Below, piece after piece: positions 62,087-64,000 of a DNA stretch of 64,000 nucleotides. Each line of letters starts with the position of its first letter. The first letter of the stretch is position 1. Below the pieces are notes generated by a model that had not been told where the DNA came from, searched no databases, and saw only the letters and a program-made list of their open reading frames with translations. The position numbers and the translations under genes are program-made. Source of the DNA: Octadecabacter temperatus (GTDB lineage: Bacteria > Pseudomonadota > Alphaproteobacteria > Rhodobacterales > Rhodobacteraceae); assembly GCF_001187845.1 (NCBI RefSeq), contig NZ_CP012160.1, forward strand, positions 1,798,001 to 1,862,000, in the 5' to 3' direction.

Positions 62087-62719
62087 TCAGCTACCTGCTT
62101 GCTCAATTGTCACAACGTTGGTCAGACCTGTGAGCTCTCGTGTGAACAGTTGGGTCAGGTGCGCAGTGATGCGAACCTTTTGGCCCTGACCTTCGTTGTC
62201 AGCAGCAAGCGCGGCGTAACCACCAAGCGCTGCAAGGTCGCCATCGATACGGCGTGTTGCTTCAAGTATCTCGCCGGTTGCGGCGTCGCGAACGGTCAGG
62301 TCAAACTTGATCGAGTGAACACCACCAACAGAATAGCGCGTGCGTTCTGTCAGGGAATGAAAACGGGCCAGTTCCACGTCAACGATCACGGGAGTCGCAC
62401 CTGTTAGGTTCTCGCCTGCGGCTTGAATGGATGTTTGGAAGATCGCGGAAATCTGCTCAAGGCGGTTGCCCAGTGGGTCACCACGCCAGACAACGTCTGC
62501 GATCGGGTAATATGAGTTCGCTTCAGACACACGCATGTCAGAAGGCGCGGCGAAACGGATCGCCTCGAGGGAATAGTCCCGTACAATTTGCGTTTGCTCA
62601 ACTGCCGCGATACGCGGTGCTTCAAGCGGGGCATTTCGTGTTACTGTATCCACATTGGAACAGGCTGTAAGGGCGGCGGCGACTGCGCCAAATGCAACGG
62701 TTTTCAGTAGTAGTTTCAT
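62087..62719 (-). CDS. DUF6778 lipoprotein
   Basis: A 210-residue lipoprotein with lipobox LTAC (Cys about 20; signal KTVAFGAVAAALTAC) and a beta-rich mature part: ADVVWRGDPLGNRLEQISAIF, PVIVDVELARFHSLTERTRY and GVHSIKFDLTVRDA. It matches a family I know only from Rhodobacterales, without known function. The ATG at 62719 follows CGGAGGATACA. It may sit in the outer membrane. It is divergent from edd across 196 bases. Confidence 0.8.
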   Translation of the reverse strand: MKLLLKTVAFGAVAAALTACSNVDTVTRNAPLEAPRIAAVEQTQIVRDYSLEAIRFAAPSDMRVSEANSYYPIADVVWRGDPLGNRLEQISAIFQTSIQAAGENLTGATPVIVDVELARFHSLTERTRYSVGGVHSIKFDLTVRDAATGEILEATRRIDGDLAALGGYAALAADNEGQGQKVRITAHLTQLFTRELTGLTNVVTIEQAGS

Positions 62720-62858
62720 TGTATCCTCCGGGGCTTTGCCCAGTTGTTTGCCCCCCACGAGACACGTTAGTTATGTCGTAAGAGTTGGGGCAGAAATGTG
62801 GTTAACAAAAGGTCATTGCTGGGAAGTTGCGTGTTGGGGGCGTGACAGAACGCGCATT

Positions 62859-62870
62859 GTTAGCGCTAAC
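62859..62870. promoter_or_regulatory. LacI-type operator upstream of edd
   Basis: GTTAGCGCTAAC is a perfect 12-base palindrome with the central CG of LacI-family operators. It lies 46 bases before the edd start, and a further half-site-like TGTTAG begins at 62877. A sugar-responsive repressor of the Entner-Doudoroff genes is the natural candidate; none is encoded in the window. Confidence 0.6.
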
Positions 62871-62915
62871 CATTTGTGTTAGACGGAGGTCGAAATCTGA
62901 ATCTGGCAGGACATC

Positions 62916-64000
62916 ATGGCTCTTAATTCCACCATCGCACGCGTAACTGATCGCATTATCGCCCGTTCTGAAGGTCCGCGTCGGACCTATCTGGATCGTA
63001 TGGCGGCAGCCGCAGCCGAAGGCCCGCGTCGTGCGCACCTGACCTGCGGCAACCAAGCCCATGCTTACGCCCCGATGGGTGATGACAAAGCCGCGCTTGT
63101 TGCTGAGAAAGCCCCGAACATTGGCATCATCACCGCCTACAACGACATGCTGTCCGCCCATCAGCCCTTTGAAAACTATCCCGAGAAAATCCGCGCAGCG
63201 GCGCGTGCAGCCGGTGGTACGGCTCAGGTCGCGGGCGGCGTTCCGTCCATGTGTGACGGCGTGACCCAAGGCCAAACGGGTATGGAGCTGTCTCTGTTTT
63301 CGCGTGATGTGATCGCCCTCTCCGCGGGCATCGGCCTGTCCCACAACGTATTTGACTCAGCTCTTTATCTTGGCGTTTGCGACAAGATCGTTCCCGGCCT
63401 AATCATGGCCGCCGCGACCTTCGGCTACATTCCAGGCATGTTTGTGCCGGCTGGTCCGATGACGTCCGGCCTGCCCAATGATGAGAAAGCAAAAGTTCGC
63501 CAAGAATTCGCCAAGGGCAACATTGACCGCGCCGAATTGATGAAGGCTGAAATGGCGTCTTATCACGGTCCGGGCACCTGCACATTCTACGGCACGGCGA
63601 ACACCAACCAGATGCTGATGGAATTCATGGGGCTTCACCTGCCCGGTGCGTCCTTTGTGAACCCCCACACTGACCTGCGCGAAGAACTGACAATTCAGGC
63701 CACAAAGCGCGCGTTGCAAATCACAGCACTTGGCAATGAATACACGCCCGTTTCCGATATTCTTGATGAAAAGGCGTTTGTGAACGGCCTTGTCGGGCTG
63801 ATGGCAACGGGTGGCTCTACCAACCTCGTCTTGCACCTCCCAGCAATGGCGCGTGCTGCTGGCGTGATCCTCGATCTTGAAGATTTCTCTGACATTTCTG
63901 CCGTTACCCCGCTGATGGCCAAGGTCTATCCAAACGGTCTGGCCGACGTGAACCACTTCCACGCGGCGGGCGGTTTACAGTTCATGATCGGCAACCTGTT
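62916..64000 (+). CDS. edd: Phosphogluconate dehydratase (5' part)
   Basis: The gene runs off the right edge; 361 codons of about 600 are seen. It dehydrates 6-phosphogluconate to 2-keto-3-deoxy-6-phosphogluconate, the key step of the Entner-Doudoroff pathway. The IlvD/Edd family is clear from [40 protein letters not shown] and the FeS-binding cysteines, with [17 protein letters not shown]. The phrase [13 protein letters not shown] is Edd-like rather than IlvD-like. The ATG at 62916 follows AGGACATC. Confidence 0.95.
   Translation, partial: MALNSTIARVTDRIIARSEGPRRTYLDRMAAAAAEGPRRAHLTCGNQAHAYAPMGDDKAALVAEKAPNIGIITAYNDMLSAHQPFENYPEKIRAAARAAGGTAQVAGGVPSMCDGVTQGQTGMELSLFSRDVIALSAGIGLSHNVFDSALYLGVCDKIVPGLIMAAATFGYIPGMFVPAGPMTSGLPNDEKAKVRQEFAKGNIDRAELMKAEMASYHGPGTCTFYGTANTNQMLMEFMGLHLPGASFVNPHTDLREELTIQATKRALQITALGNEYTPVSDILDEKAFVNGLVGLMATGGSTNLVLHLPAMARAAGVILDLEDFSDISAVTPLMAKVYPNGLADVNHFHAAGGLQFMIGNL

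Noticed and set aside
1..64000. CRISPR array or phage-defence island
   Set aside because: No regularly spaced repeats, Cas, restriction or known defence genes were found in the window.

Overview
The window reads as chromosomal DNA of a Rhodobacterales bacterium, probably of the marine Roseobacter group; the genus cannot be fixed by eye. Supporting signs are a TRAP transporter binding protein, a Hint-domain protein without an extein, a DksA that has lost most of its zinc cysteines, a double-length dCTP deaminase, an OlsB-type acyltransferase, an Entner-Doudoroff dehydratase, and many small families that I know mainly from this order (DUF2927, DUF6778, RSP_2648-type PIN). Genes are dense, often joined by ATGA/TGATG overlaps, and almost all have recognisable products. 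No rRNA, CRISPR array, prophage, transposase or plasmid gene was seen.

Layout. 0-5 kb: the end of a TRAP binding protein, a glutathione transferase, and the NAD de novo operon nadA-nadB-nadC. 5-10 kb: a tandem-OmpA-domain protein, an intergenic segment with two DnaA-box-like sites, a 39-codon gene with a long structured terminator, a TfoX-C protein, a lytic transglycosylase lipoprotein, an EamA exporter, ndk and a Hint protein. 10-15.4 kb: an ABC-F ATPase, MarC, an aspartic protease, holC and pepA. 15.5-23 kb: the envelope run lptF-lptG-lptD-surA-pdxA-rsmA. 23-29.3 kb, minus strand: a DUF4167 protein, then M20 hydrolase - two ureohydrolases - DUF1499 - prfA - prmC in one close chain. 29.3-34 kb: mazG, a DUF938 methyltransferase, a second ABC-F ATPase, olsB and bamE. 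34-38.4 kb: DUF177 - rpmF - plsX - fabH - ihfA - merR - tRNA-Pro(GGG). 38.4-45.2 kb: the double dCTP deaminase, a small basic protein, and scpB, scpA, nagZ, a SPOR protein and argS on the minus strand. 45.2-48.9 kb: a looser accessory islet holding a CAP-domain protein and a divergent Lrp regulator/diaminopropionate ammonia-lyase pair, flanked by non-coding sequence. 48.9-53.6 kb: dgt, erpA, a small secreted protein, xthA, an FAD monooxygenase and dksA. 53.7-60.3 kb: a MoxR/VWA-centred cluster with two zinc peptidases, a DUF2927 lipoprotein, a DedA protein and small membrane proteins. 60.3-64 kb: a PIN protein, a RlmI-type methyltransferase, a DUF6778 lipoprotein and the start of edd, which has a LacI-type operator in front.

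Functionally the window is mostly housekeeping: cofactor synthesis, lipopolysaccharide and outer-membrane assembly, fatty-acid initiation, translation termination, nucleotide-pool hygiene and chromosome condensation. The parts that deserve a second look are the MoxR/VWA/peptidase cluster, the paired ureohydrolases with an amidohydrolase, the 39-codon gene and its RNA structures, the tandem palindromes in front of the CAP gene and of the 113-residue secreted protein, and the lyase islet. I did not find a clear, wholly new system; the MoxR-to-M48 cluster is the best candidate for an under-described one.
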